From assembly GCA_028564925.1 (NCBI GenBank), contig CM053029.1:37126026-37190025 (forward strand): a DNA stretch of 64,000 nucleotides, in the 5' to 3' direction. Below are positions 25,033 to 35,159 of the stretch, piece after piece. Each line of letters starts with the position of its first letter. Positions within the stretch are counted from its first letter, which is position 1. Under the pieces are notes generated by a model that saw only the letters and a list, made by a program, of their open reading frames with translations, was not told the origin of the DNA and ran no database searches. This stretch comes from Lithobates sylvaticus. Taxonomy: Eukaryota; Chordata; Amphibia; Anura; Ranidae. Made by a program: the position numbers and the translations under genes.

Positions 25033-28000
25033 TTATTCGGTTATATCCGCCTCAGGTGCCTGGTAGCTGGTGGTGATCCAAGACTGATTCATTTTGATGA
25101 ATGTCAGTCGATCAACCGAGGCGGTGGACAGGCGCACCCTATGATCAGTCACAAATCCTCCAGCAGCACTGAATGTGCGTTCGGAAAGAATGCTGGAGGC
25201 AGGACAGGCCAGTAGCTCAATTGCATACTGTGCAAGCTCTGGCCAGTGATCCATCCTCAGGACCCAGTAAGCCAGAGGATTTTCGGTGGGAAAGGTGTCC
25301 AAGTCTGACCTTGCCCCAAGGTTTTCCTGCACCATGTATATCAGACGCTGGCGATGGTTGCTGGAACCGATCATACCTTGGGGCTGCGGACTAAAAAATT
25401 GTCTGAACGCATCGGTCAGACGTCCACCTTCCCCACCGCTCCTTCTGCCACTGACCGAAGCCTCAGCAACTCGTCGCCCAGGACCAGGAGTTTGTAGCCT
25501 CCCAGTTTCTGGGAACGCGTTGCACAGACCTTTCTGCAAGGCCTCCCTGAGATGTCTCATCCTCTGCTCCCTCTGCGACGGCAAGATAAGGTCCGCAACC
25601 TTACCCTTGTACCGCGGATCAAGGAGAGTGGCCAGCCAGTAATGGTCCCTCTCCTTGATCCGAAGAACACGAGGATCCTTCCGCAGGCTTTGCAGGATCA
25701 GGGAGGCCATGCAGCGTAGGTTAGCTGAGGCATTCGGTCCGGAGTCTTCTGGGTCACTGAGGATGACATGATCGCCAGCCACCTCCTCCCAGCCACGTAC
25801 AAGTCCACTGGTTTGTTGGGACTGTACATCATCCCTAAAAGACTGCTGCTGCTGATGCTGAGTGCCAGGCTCCACCTCCATGCTCACACAATCCTCCTCC
25901 TCCTCCTCCTCCTCCTCTTCCTGTGTGATGGGTGGAACAGAAGGAACACTGTCCGGATAAAGGGGGCCTTGAGAGGCAAGGAAGTCCTCCTCTTCCTGCC
26001 TCTGTTCTGCCTCAAGTGCCCTGTCCATTATCCCACGCAGCGTATGCTCCAACAGGTGGACAAGAGGGACAGTGTCACTGATGCATGCACTGTCACTGCT
26101 CACCATCCTCGTGGCCTCCTCAAATGGTGAGAGGACAGTGCATGCATCCCTGATCATGCTCCACTGACGTGGGGAAAAAAAACCAAGCTCCCCTGACCCT
26201 GTCCTGGTGCCGTAGTCGCAAAGGTACTCATTGATGGCCCTCTGCTGCGTGTGCAGTCGCTGCAGCATGGCCAACGTTGAGTTCCACCTGGTGGGCATGT
26301 CACATATTAGGCGGTTCTTTGGCAGGTTCAGCTCCTTTTGCAGCTCAGTCAGCCGAGCACTGGCATTATAAGATCGGCGGAAATGCACACAGACTTTCCT
26401 GGCCTGCCTCAGGACATCCTGTAAGCCTGGGAACCTGCCCAAGAACCGCTGCACCACCAGGTTGAGGACGTGAGCCATGCAGGGCACATGGGTGAGCTGC
26501 CCCTGTCGCAGGGCGGAGAGGAGGTTGGTGCCATTGTCAGAAACGACCATTCCTGGCTTAAGCTGACGTGGCGTCAACCACCTCTCGGCCTGCCCCTGCA
26601 GAGCTGCCAGAACCTCTGGCCCAGTGTGGCTCCTGTCCCCCAAACACACCAGCGCAAGCACGGCATGGCATCTTTTTGCCTGCGTACTTGCGTAGCCCCT
26701 TGTACGCCTACGGAGCACCGCTGGTTCCAAGGACAGAGCACTGGAGGAAGAAGAAGAGGAGGGGGTGGAGGAGAGAGGTGTGTCACAACCAGTAGCAGTA
26801 GTAGCGTTTTGGAGGCGTGGTGGCGGAACAACCTCCAACACTACTGCACCTTGTCCTGCATCCCTCCCAGCTGCCAATAGAGTGACCCAATGGGCCGTGA
26901 AAGAAAGGTACCGTCCCTGTCCATGCCTGCTGGACCATGAGTCAGCGGTAATATGCACCTTACCGCTGACCGCCCTGTCCAGCGAGGCATGGACATTGCC
27001 CTCCACATGCCGGTAGAGAGACGGAATCGCCTTCCGCGAGAAAAAGTGGCGTTTGGGAACCTGCCACTGAGGAACCGCACATTGAACAAACTCACGGAAG
27101 GGGGCCGAGTCTACCAACTGAAAAGGCAGCAGTTGAAGTGCTAGCAATTTAGCCAGGCTAGCATTCAACCGCTGGGCATGTGGATGGCTGGGAGTGTACT
27201 TCTTTCTACGGTCCAGCAGCTGGGGCAGGGAAATTTGCCTGCTGCAATCGGACGTCGGTGTACTGCAAGTACTTGGTTGTGACACACCTAATTCTACACC
27301 TTCAGTCCTCTCAGAGCAGCTTTCAGAGAGGACTGAAGGTGTAGTGGGGATGGAGATCCCAGCTGAGGAGCAAGGAGAGGTCCGCTTAGTTCTTTGGTGT
27401 GGGTCTTTTATGTGTGCCTGCCAACGAGCTGCATGGCAGGTCGCCATATGTCTGGTCATGCTTGTCGTGCCCAAGCGGCTGATGTTTTGGCCACGCGAGA
27501 TACGCTTGAGACAAATATTGCAAATAGCAGTGGTGCGATCTGCTGCACTCGTCTCAAAAAAGGCCCACACCAAAGAACTTTTCTGATAACGTGCAGAGGC
27601 AGCGCCCTGCACAGGCGGAGCTCTGCGGTGTTGTACAGTTGCTGTGCTGGCCTCTACCTGGCCTCCAGGGGGCATCCTGCCTCGTTGGACATGTGACGCC
27701 GCATCCTCCTCCTCCTCGTCCTCCTCCTCATCCTCTCTCCCTTGAGGCACCCACGTGGAGTCAGTGACCTCATCATCCCCTCCCTCTTCACCACTAGAGC
27801 AAACCTGGCAGTAAGCTGCAGCTGGTGGAACAGTACTGCCAGATTCCTCAAGCTGGGTATCGTCATCCGAGCCTTCGAATCGTTGGGCATCCTCCTGGAG
27901 CATGTACCCAACACTGTGCTCAAAGAGTTCGGGGGACTCCTCAGGAGGACATGGTGGGTCTAGGGAAGGGGTGGCTGATGATGCTCTGTCAGTACCCTGA

Positions 28001-28245
28001 GCCTGGGTGAGAGAGGATGAGGAGGATGAGGAGGGCTTGGTCATCCATTCTACCAAGCCTTCAGCATGATGCGGCTCCACATGTCCAGCTGCCGAAAACA
28101 AAGACGCGCGTGTCCCATGGCCACGTGCTGATGACAATGCACGACCACGTCCACGTCCACGGCCACGTCCACTAGAAACAGAGCCTGCCTGCCCTGTGTT
28201 CTTGGCTCTGCACGCTCTGCCTCCCCTTGGCGGTCTTCCAGCCAT
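25033..28245 (-). CDS. hAT transposase with BED finger (1070 aa)
   Basis: A single uninterrupted 1070-codon frame. Residues 25-36 are an Arg-Gly repeat, 69-80 serine-rich and 155-182 strongly acidic. A BED-type zinc finger spans about 224-272 (C242, C245, H266, H271). The RNase H-like catalytic core shows D435 (ITADSW), D570 (VVSDNGTN), a CMAHVLNL motif (589-596) and TRWNST (652-657). E1022 lies in SILSERTFSAAG, within the C-terminal hATC dimerisation segment (about 985-1052). A polyserine insert (493-502) and a polyglutamate run (776-784) interrupt the core. It would excise and insert DNA in the nucleus, making 8-bp duplications as seen here. Typical hAT transposases are 600-700 aa; the excess comes from the N-terminal extension and low-complexity inserts. 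The start MAGRPPRGG is the first Met of the frame and lies about 10 bp from the minisatellite. An intron-spliced upstream exon cannot be excluded. Confidence 0.9.
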   Translation of the reverse strand: MAGRPPRGGRACRAKNTGQAGSVSSGRGRGRGRGRALSSARGHGTRASLFSAAGHVEPHHAEGLVEWMTKPSSSSSSSLTQAQGTDRASSATPSLDPPCPPEESPELFEHSVGYMLQEDAQRFEGSDDDTQLEESGSTVPPAAAYCQVCSSGEEGGDDEVTDSTWVPQGREDEEEDEEEEDAASHVQRGRMPPGGQVEASTATVQHRRAPPVQGAASARYQKSSLVWAFFETSAADRTTAICNICLKRISRGQNISRLGTTSMTRHMATCHAARWQAHIKDPHQRTKRTSPCSSAGISIPTTPSVLSESCSERTEGVELGVSQPSTCSTPTSDCSRQISLPQLLDRRKKYTPSHPHAQRLNASLAKLLALQLLPFQLVDSAPFREFVQCAVPQWQVPKRHFFSRKAIPSLYRHVEGNVHASLDRAVSGKVHITADSWSSRHGQGRYLSFTAHWVTLLAAGRDAGQGAVVLEVVPPPRLQNATTATGCDTPLSSTPSSSSSSSALSLEPAVLRRRTRGYASTQAKRCHAVLALVCLGDRSHTGPEVLAALQGQAERWLTPRQLKPGMVVSDNGTNLLSALRQGQLTHVPCMAHVLNLVVQRFLGRFPGLQDVLRQARKVCVHFRRSYNASARLTELQKELNLPKNRLICDMPTRWNSTLAMLQRLHTQQRAINEYLCDYGTRTGSGELGFFSPRQWSMIRDACTVLSPFEEATRMVSSDSACISDTVPLVHLLEHTLRGIMDRALEAEQRQEEEDFLASQGPLYPDSVPSVPPITQEEEEEEEEEDCVSMEVEPGTQHQQQQSFRDDVQSQQTSGLVRGWEEVAGDHVILSDPEDSGPNASANLRCMASLILQSLRKDPRVLRIKERDHYWLATLLDPRYKGKVADLILPSQREQRMRHLREALQKGLCNAFPETGRLQTPGPGRRVAEASVSGRRSGGEGGRLTDAFRQFFSPQPQGMIGSSNHRQRLIYMVQENLGARSDLDTFPTENPLAYWVLRMDHWPELAQYAIELLACPASSILSERTFSAAGGFVTDHRVRLSTASVDRLTFIKMNQSWITTSYQAPEADITE

Positions 28246-28255
28246 TGTAGTCGGT

Positions 28256-31200
28256 AGTCCTGTGGGTGCTGCTGAGAAGAATATATAGGAGCTCTGTGTG
28301 ATGCCACTAACACACTAGAAGTCCTATGGGTGCTTCTGCAAAGAAAATAGAGGAGCTCTGTGTGATGCCACTAACACACTAGAAGTCCTGTGGGTGCTGC
28401 TGAGAAGAAAATATAGGAGCTCTGTGTGATGCCACTAACACACTACAAGTCCTATGGGTGCTTCTGCAAAGAAAATAGAGGAGCTCTGTGTGATGCCACT
28501 AACACACTAGAAGTCCTGTGGGTGCTTCTGCAAAGAAAATAGAGGAGCTCTGTGTGATGCCACTAACACACTAGAAGTCCTGTGGGTGCTGCTGAGAAGA
28601 ATATATAGGAGCTCTGTGTGATGCCACTAACACACTAGAAGTCCTATGGGTGCTTCTGCAAAGAAAATATAGGAGCTCTGTGTGATGCCACTAACACACT
28701 AGAAGTCCTATGGGTGCTTCTGCAAAGAAAATATAGGAGCTCTGTGTGATGCCACTAACACACTAGAAGTCCTGTGGGTGCTTCTGCAAAGAAAATAGAG
28801 GAGCTCTGTGTGATGCCACTAACACACTAGAAGTCCTGTGGGTGCTTCTGCAAAGAAAATAGAGGAGCTCTGTGTGATGCCACTAACACACTAGAAGTCC
28901 TATGGGTGCTTCTGCAAAGAAAATAGAGGAGCTCTGTGTGATGCCACTAACACACTAGAAGTCCTGTGGGTGCTTCTGCAAAGAAAATAGAGGAGCTCTG
29001 TGTGATGCCACTAACACACTAGAAGTCCTGTGGGTGCTGCTGAGAAGAATATATAGGAGCTCTGTGTGATGCCACTAACACACTAGAAGTCCTATGGGTG
29101 CTTCTGCAAAGAAAATAGAGGAGCTCTGTGTGATGGGACTAACACACTTCAAGTCCTATAGGTGCTTCTGGGAAGAAAATAAAGGTCTGTGTGATGGGAC
29201 TAACACACTTCAAGTCCTATAGGTGCTTCTGGGAACAAAATATAGCTCTGTGTGTGTGATGGGACTAACACACTTCAAGTCCTATAGGTGCTTCTGGGAA
29301 GAAAATATAGCTCTGTGTGTGTGATGGGACTAACACACTTCAAGTCCTATAGGTGCTTCTGGGAAGAAAATATAGCTCTGTGTGTGTGATGGGACTAACA
29401 CACTTCAAGTCCTATAGGTGCTTCTGGGAACAAAATATAGCTCTGTGTGTGTGATGGGACTAACACACTTCAAGTCCTATAGGTGCTTCTGGGAACAAAA
29501 TATAGCTCTGTGTGTGTGATGGGACTAACACACTTCAAGTCCTATAGGTGCTTCTGGGAACAAAATATAGCTCTGTGTGTGTGATGGGACTAACACACTT
29601 CAAGTCCTATAGGTGCTTCTGGGAAGAAAATAAAGGTCTGTGTGATGGGACTAACACACTTCAAGTCCTATAGGTGCTTCTGGGAACAAAATATAGCTCT
29701 GTGTGTGTGATGGGACTAACACACTTCAAGTCCTATAGGTGCTTCTGGGAACAAAATATAGCTCTGTGTGTGTGATGGGACTAACACACTTCAAGTCCTA
29801 TAGGTGCTTCTGGGAACAAAATATAGCTCTGTGTGTGTGATGGGACTAACACACTTCAAGTCCTATAGGTGCTTCTGTGAAGAAAATAAAGGTCTGTGTG
29901 ATGGGACTAACACACTTCAAGTCCTATAGGTGCTTCTGGGAACAAAATATAGCTCTGTGTGTGTGATGGGACTAACACACTTCAAGTCCTATAGGTGCTT
30001 CTGGGAAGAAAATATAGCCCTGTGTGTGTGATGGGACTAACACACTTCAAGTCCTATAGGTGCTTCTGGGAACAAAATATAGCTCTGTGTGTGTGATGGG
30101 ACTAACACACTTCAAGTCCTATAGGTGCTTCTGGGAAGAAAATATAGCTCTGTGTGTGTGATGGGACTAACACACTTCAAGTCCTATAGGTGCTTCTGGG
30201 AAGAAAATATAGCTCTGTGTGTGTGATGGGACTAACACACTTCAAGTCCTATAGGTGCTTCTGGGAAGAAAATATAGCTCTGTGTGTGTGATGGGACTAA
30301 CACACTTCAAGTCCTATAGGTGCTTCTGGGAACAAAATATAGCTCTGTGTGTGTGATGGGACTAACACACTTCAAGTCCTATAGGTGCTTCTGGGAAGAA
30401 AATATAGCTCTGTGTGTGTGATGGGACTAACACACTTCAAGTCCTATAGGTGCTTCTGGGAACAAAATATAGCTCTGTGTGTGTGATGGGACTAACACAC
30501 TTCAAGTCCTATAGGTGCTTCTGGAAGAAAATATAGCTCTGTGTGTGTGATGGGACTAACACACTTCAAGTCCTATAGGTGCTTCTGGGAACAAAATATA
30601 GCTCTGTGTGTGTGATGGGACTAACACACTTCAAGTCCTATAGGTGCTTCTGGGAAGAAAATAAAGGTCTGTGTGATGGGACTAACACACTTCAAGTCCT
30701 ATAGGTGCTTCTGGGAACAAAATATAGCTCTGTGTGTGTGATGGGACTAACACACTTCAAGTCCTATAGGTGCTTCTGGGAACAAAATATAGCTCTGTGT
30801 GTGTGATGGGACTAACACACTTCAAGTCCTATAGGTGCTTCTGGGAACAAAATATAGCTCTGTGTGTGTGATGGGACTAACACACTTCAAGTCCTATAGG
30901 TGCTTCTGTGAAGAAAATAAAGGTCTGTGTGATGGGACTAACACACTTCAAGTCCTATAGGTGCTTCTGGGAACAAAATATAGCTCTGTGTGTGTGATGG
31001 GACTAACACACTTCAAGTCCTATAGGTGCTTCTGGGAAGAAAATATAGCCCTGTGTGTGTGATGGGACTAACACACTTCAAGTCCTATAGGTGCTTCTGG
31101 GAACAAAATATAGCTCTGTGTGTGTGATGGGACTAACACACTTCAAGTCCTATAGGTGCTTCTGGGAAGAAAATATAGCTCTGTGTGTGTGATGGGACTA

Positions 31201-34066
31201 ACACACTTCAAGTCCTATAGGTGCTTCTGGGAAGAAAATATAGCTCTGTGTGTGTGATGGGACTAACACACTTCAAGTCCTATAGGTGCTTCTGGGAAGA
31301 AAATATAGCTCTGTGTGTGTGATGGGACTAACACACTTCAAGTCCTATAGGTGCTTCTGGGAACAAAATATAGCTCTGTGTGTGTGATGGGACTAACACA
31401 CTTCAAGTCCTATAGGTGCTTCTGGGAAGAAAATATAGCTCTGTGTGTGTGATGGGACTAACACACTTCAAGTCCTATAGGTGCTTCTGGGAACAAAATA
31501 TAGCTCTGTGTGTGTGTGTGTGATGGGACTAACACACTTCAAGTCCTATAGGTGCTTCTGGGAAGAAAATATAGCTCTGTGTGTGTGATGGGACTAACAC
31601 ACTTCAAGTCCTATAGGTGCTTCTGGGAACAAAATATAGCTCTGTGTGTGTGATGGGACTAACACACTTCAAGTCCTATAGGTGCTTCTGGGAACAAAAT
31701 ATAGCTCTGTGTGTGTGATGGGACTAACACACTTCAAGTCCTATAGGTGCTTCTGGGAAGAAAATAAAGGTCTGTGTGATGGGACTAACACACTTCAAGT
31801 CCTATAGGTGCTTCTGGGAACAAAATATAGCTCTGTGTGTGTGATGGGACTAACACACTTCAAGTCCTATAGGTGCTTCTGGGAACAAAATATAGCTCTG
31901 TGTGTGTGATGGGACTAACACACTTCAAGTCCTATAGGTGCTTCTGGGAACAAAATATAGCTCTGTGTGTGTGATGGGACTAACACACTTCAAGTCCTAT
32001 AGGTGCTTCTGGGAAGAAAATAAAGGTCTGTGTGATGGGACTAACACACTTCAAGTCCTATAGGTGCTTCTGGGAAGAAAATATAGCTCTGTGTGTGTGA
32101 TGGGACTAACACACTTCAAGTCCTATAGGTGCTTCTGGGAAGAAAATATAGCTCTGTGTGTGTGATGGGACTAACACACTTCAAGTCCTATAGGTGCTTC
32201 TGGGAACAAAATATAGCTCTGTGTGTGTGATGGGACTAACACACTTCAAGTCCTATAGGTGCTTCTGGGAAGAAAATATAGCTCTGTGTGTGTGATGGGA
32301 CTAACACACTTCAAGTCCTATAGGTGCTTCTGGGAACAAAATATAGCTCTGTGTGTGTGATGGGACTAACACACTTCAAGTCCTATAGGTGCTTCTGGGA
32401 AGAAAATATAGCTCTGTGTGTGTGATGGGACTAACACACTTCAAGTCCTATAGGTGCTTCTGGGAACAAAATATAGCTCTGTGTGTGTGATGGGACTAAC
32501 ACACTTCAAGTCCTATAGGTGCTTCTGGGAAGAAAATATAGCTCTGTGTGTGTGATGGGACTAACACACTTCAAGTCCTATAGGTGCTTCTGGGAACAAA
32601 ATATAGCTCTGTGTGTGTGATGGGACTAACACACTTCAAGTCCTATAGGTGCTTCTGGGAAGAAAATATAGCTCTGTGTGTGTGATGGGACTAACACACT
32701 TCAAGTCCTATAGGTGCTTCTGGGAACAAAATATAGCTCTGTGTGTGTGATGGGACTAACACACTTCAAGTCCTATAGGTGCTTCTGGGAACAAAATATA
32801 GCTCTGTGTGTGTGATGGGACTAACACACTTCAAGTCCTATAGGTGCTTCTGGGAAGAAAATAAAGGTCTGTGTGATGGGACTAACACACTTCAAGTCCT
32901 ATGGGTGCTTCTGGGAACAAAATATAGCTCTGTGTGTGTGATGGGACTAACACACTTCAAGTCCTATAGGTGCTTCTGGGAACAAAATATAGCTCTGTGT
33001 GTGTGATGGGACTAACACACTTCAAGTCCTATAGGTGCTTCTGGGAACAAAATATAGCTCTGTGTGTGTGATGGGACTAACACACTTCAAGTCCTATAGG
33101 TGCTTCTGGGAAGAAAATAAAGGTCTGTGTGATGGGACTAACACACTTCAAGTCCTATAGGTGCTTCTGGGAACAAAATATAGCTCTGTGTGTGTGATGG
33201 GACTAACACACTTCAAGTCCTATAGGTGCTTCTGGGAAGAAAATATAGCTCTGTGTGTGTGATGGGACTAACACACTTCAAGTCCTATAGGTGCTTCTGG
33301 GAACAAAATATAGCTCTGTGTGTGTGATGGGACTAACACACTTCAAGTCCTATAGGTGCTTCTGGGAAGAAAATATAGCTCTGTGTGTGTGATGGGACTA
33401 ACACACTTCAAGTCCTATAGGTGCTTCTGGGAACAAAATATAGCTCTGTGTGTGTGATGGGACTAACACACTTCAAGTCCTATAGGTGCTTCTGGGAAGA
33501 AAATATAGCTCTGTGTGTGTGATGGGACTAACACACTTCAAGTCCTATAGGTGCTTCTGGGAAGAAAATATAGCTCTGTGTGTGTGATGGGACTAACACA
33601 CTTCAAGTCCTATAGGTGCTTCTGGGAAGAAAATATAGCTCTGTGTGTGTGATGGGACTAACACACTTCAAGTCCTATAGGTGCTTCTGGGAACAAAATA
33701 TAGCTCTGTGTGTGTGATGGGACTAACACACTTCAAGTCCTATAGGTGCTTCTGGGAAGAAAATATAGCTCTGTGTGTGTGATGGGACTAACACACTTCA
33801 AGTCCTATAGGTGCTTCTGGGAACAAAATATAGGAGCTCTGCCTGCCTGCCACGAACACACTACAAGTCCTATAGGTGCTTCTGGGAACAAAATATAGGA
33901 GCTCTGCCTGCCTGCCACGAACACACTACAAGTCCTATAGGTGCTTCTGGTAACAAAATATAGGAGCTCTGCCTGCCTGCCACGAACACACTACAAGTCC
34001 TATAGGTGCTTCTGGTAACAAAATATAGGAGCTCTGCCTGCCTGCCACGAACACACTACAAGCCCC
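28256..34066. repeat. 5.8-kb minisatellite of 64/65-bp units inside the hAT
   Basis: Three zones. At 28256-29150 units are 64 bp with GATGCCACTAACACACTAGA. At 29150-33830 units are 65 bp, with 61-bp variants, sharing GATGGGACTAACACACTTCA. At 33830-34066 units contain GGAGCTCTGCCTGCCTGCCA. About 90 units in all, each with AGTCCTATRGGTGCTTCTG. Unit subtypes (ending ACAAAATATAGC, AGAAAATATAGC or AGAAAATAAAGG) recur in blocks, giving higher-order repeats. The array sits immediately upstream of the transposase start codon, so it could hold promoter or binding functions (inference). Frames inside it are repeat translations. Confidence 0.97.
29640..31700. repeat. 1031-bp higher-order repeat within the hAT array
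   Basis: Rare variants mark it: CTTCTGTGAAGAAAATAAAG occurs at about 29872 and 30903, and AAAATATAGCCCTGTG at about 30010 and 31041, both 1031 bp apart. The surrounding order of about 16 subtype units matches in both blocks. This indicates one block duplication by unequal exchange. Confidence 0.85.
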
Positions 34067-34189
34067 TCTTTCTCAATCAATCTTTGTAACTGAATCTATC
34101 TAACTCAATCTCTGTAAGTGAATCTCTCTACCTAACTAAATCCAGCAGAGTGTCACAGATCTAGCCTGCTCAATCTGCGCCGGAACAGC

Positions 34190-34531
34190 ATGTGACCGGC
34201 GCAGACGGCGTGGCGGCCTTTTATAGGGGGGGGGCGTGTACTACAGCCCCTGAGCTGTAATTGGCTACAGGCGTCCTGCCTGTAGCCAATTATGGCTCTT
34301 CGAGTTTCCGGGGCTGTGATTGGCCAAGCATGCGGGGTCACAGTGCATGCTTGGCCAATCATCAGCCAGCAATGCACTGCGCCGGCCGCGCCGGCCGCAA
34401 TGCATTGCGGGGCCGCGCGCATCACACGAACGTGATGCGAGCGGCCAAAATAGTTCTGGGCTCGCCGAGCGAGCGAACGCCCGGTGCTCGATGCGAACGT
34501 GGGTTCGCATCGAGCACCGGGCCCATCCCTA
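34190..34531. promoter_or_regulatory. hAT right terminus: ladder of palindromes
   Basis: At least five palindromes in series: ATTGGCTACAGGC stem (34260-34290), TGATTGGCCAAGCATGC stem (34317-34361), a GCAATGCACTGCGCCGGC block with its complement (about 34369-34408), CGCATCACACGAACGTGATG (34418-34439) and CCCGGTGCTCGATGCGAAC stem (34481-34522). Subterminal repeats in hATs usually bind transposase; a role here is inferred. Related ladders occur at 512-900, 8300-8633 and 44390-44602. Confidence 0.8.
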
Positions 34532-34539
34532 CTGACGAG

Positions 34540-34634
34540 CCCCCCACAGGAGGGGCCATCTACTGACGAGCCCCCCACACACTTACCAACTACCAAACTG
34601 CCACCGTCACTGACCCACAATAAAACACCGCCAC
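34540..34634 (-). repeat. Ngaro terminal repeat B1, inner part
   Basis: Continuation of 22331-22788 after the hAT and its target duplication (34532-34539), running to ACACCGCCAC. Confidence 0.85.
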
Positions 34635-34811
34635 AGCCTGAAAGGTTGACACCTCACCCTTGAAGGCACCTCCACACCTGCAGGGCCGTATGAAAACCCC
34701 CCCAGTCCCGTAAAATCTACCACGACTAAACAAACCAACAACTGTAACCATCAACCTCAAAAATCCCCCCTTTTTTTTTTTTTTTTTCTTTTTTTTTATA
34801 GATACTCATTG

Positions 34812-35132
34812 CTACATTAACTGAGGCCGAATATAAGAACAGAATCGCTTTGATTCCCATCTCCCCATTCGTCGCACATCCGCCTCATCCAGCCCACACC
34901 TGGCGGCCTCTGTGGCCGCCCTGATGCGGAAGGAGTGTGAGGCGTAGGCGGTGCTGTCCAAACCCAACCCATGTAACCTTTCCGAAAAAACTGCCCCAAA
35001 CTGGAATCTGAACAGATCCGATCCGTCTCTATGCATCAACAAGGGGCCCCCTACTCTCGGACTTGCATCTGTAACTCTCCCACAGCACTGCCCGGGCACT
35101 TTGTACAACCCTGTACCACTCTTCCCAAACAT
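34812..35132 (-). pseudogene. Tyrosine recombinase, C-terminal part (Ngaro copy 1)
   Basis: Encodes the end of a tyrosine recombinase: the H-x-x-R motif in SHSFRIRAATEA, then ADVRRMGRWES and the presumed nucleophile Tyr in CSYIRPQ. DIRS-order elements integrate with this enzyme instead of a DDE integrase. Only the C-terminal part is recognised, so this gene is not whole. It lies downstream of RT-RNase H on the same strand, as in Ngaro. Confidence 0.8.
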
Positions 35133-35159
35133 TTTGGTAAGCTGACCAAGAGGACTTAC

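Larger units (their letters stand above)
22789..34531 (-). mobile_element. 11.7-kb hAT DNA transposon with intact transposase and giant minisatellite
   Basis: Starts TAGGGATGAGCC and ends GGGCCCATCCCTA (11 of 12 inverted-repeat match). It is flanked by the perfect 8-bp direct duplication CTGACGAG (22781-22788, 34532-34539). The B2 and third-copy sequences give the uninterrupted target. Contents from left: unique left end, two related tandem arrays (about 146 and 148 bp), transposase (25033-28245, minus), a 5.8-kb array of 64/65-bp units, and a hairpin-rich right end. All catalytic residues appear present, so it may be autonomous. At 11.7 kb it is several times longer than usual hATs (2.5-5 kb), mainly through tandem repeats. 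Confidence 0.93.

Noticed and set aside
28256-34066. Regular array resembling a CRISPR
   Set aside because: Units are contiguous tandem copies with no unique spacers and lie inside a eukaryotic hAT element.
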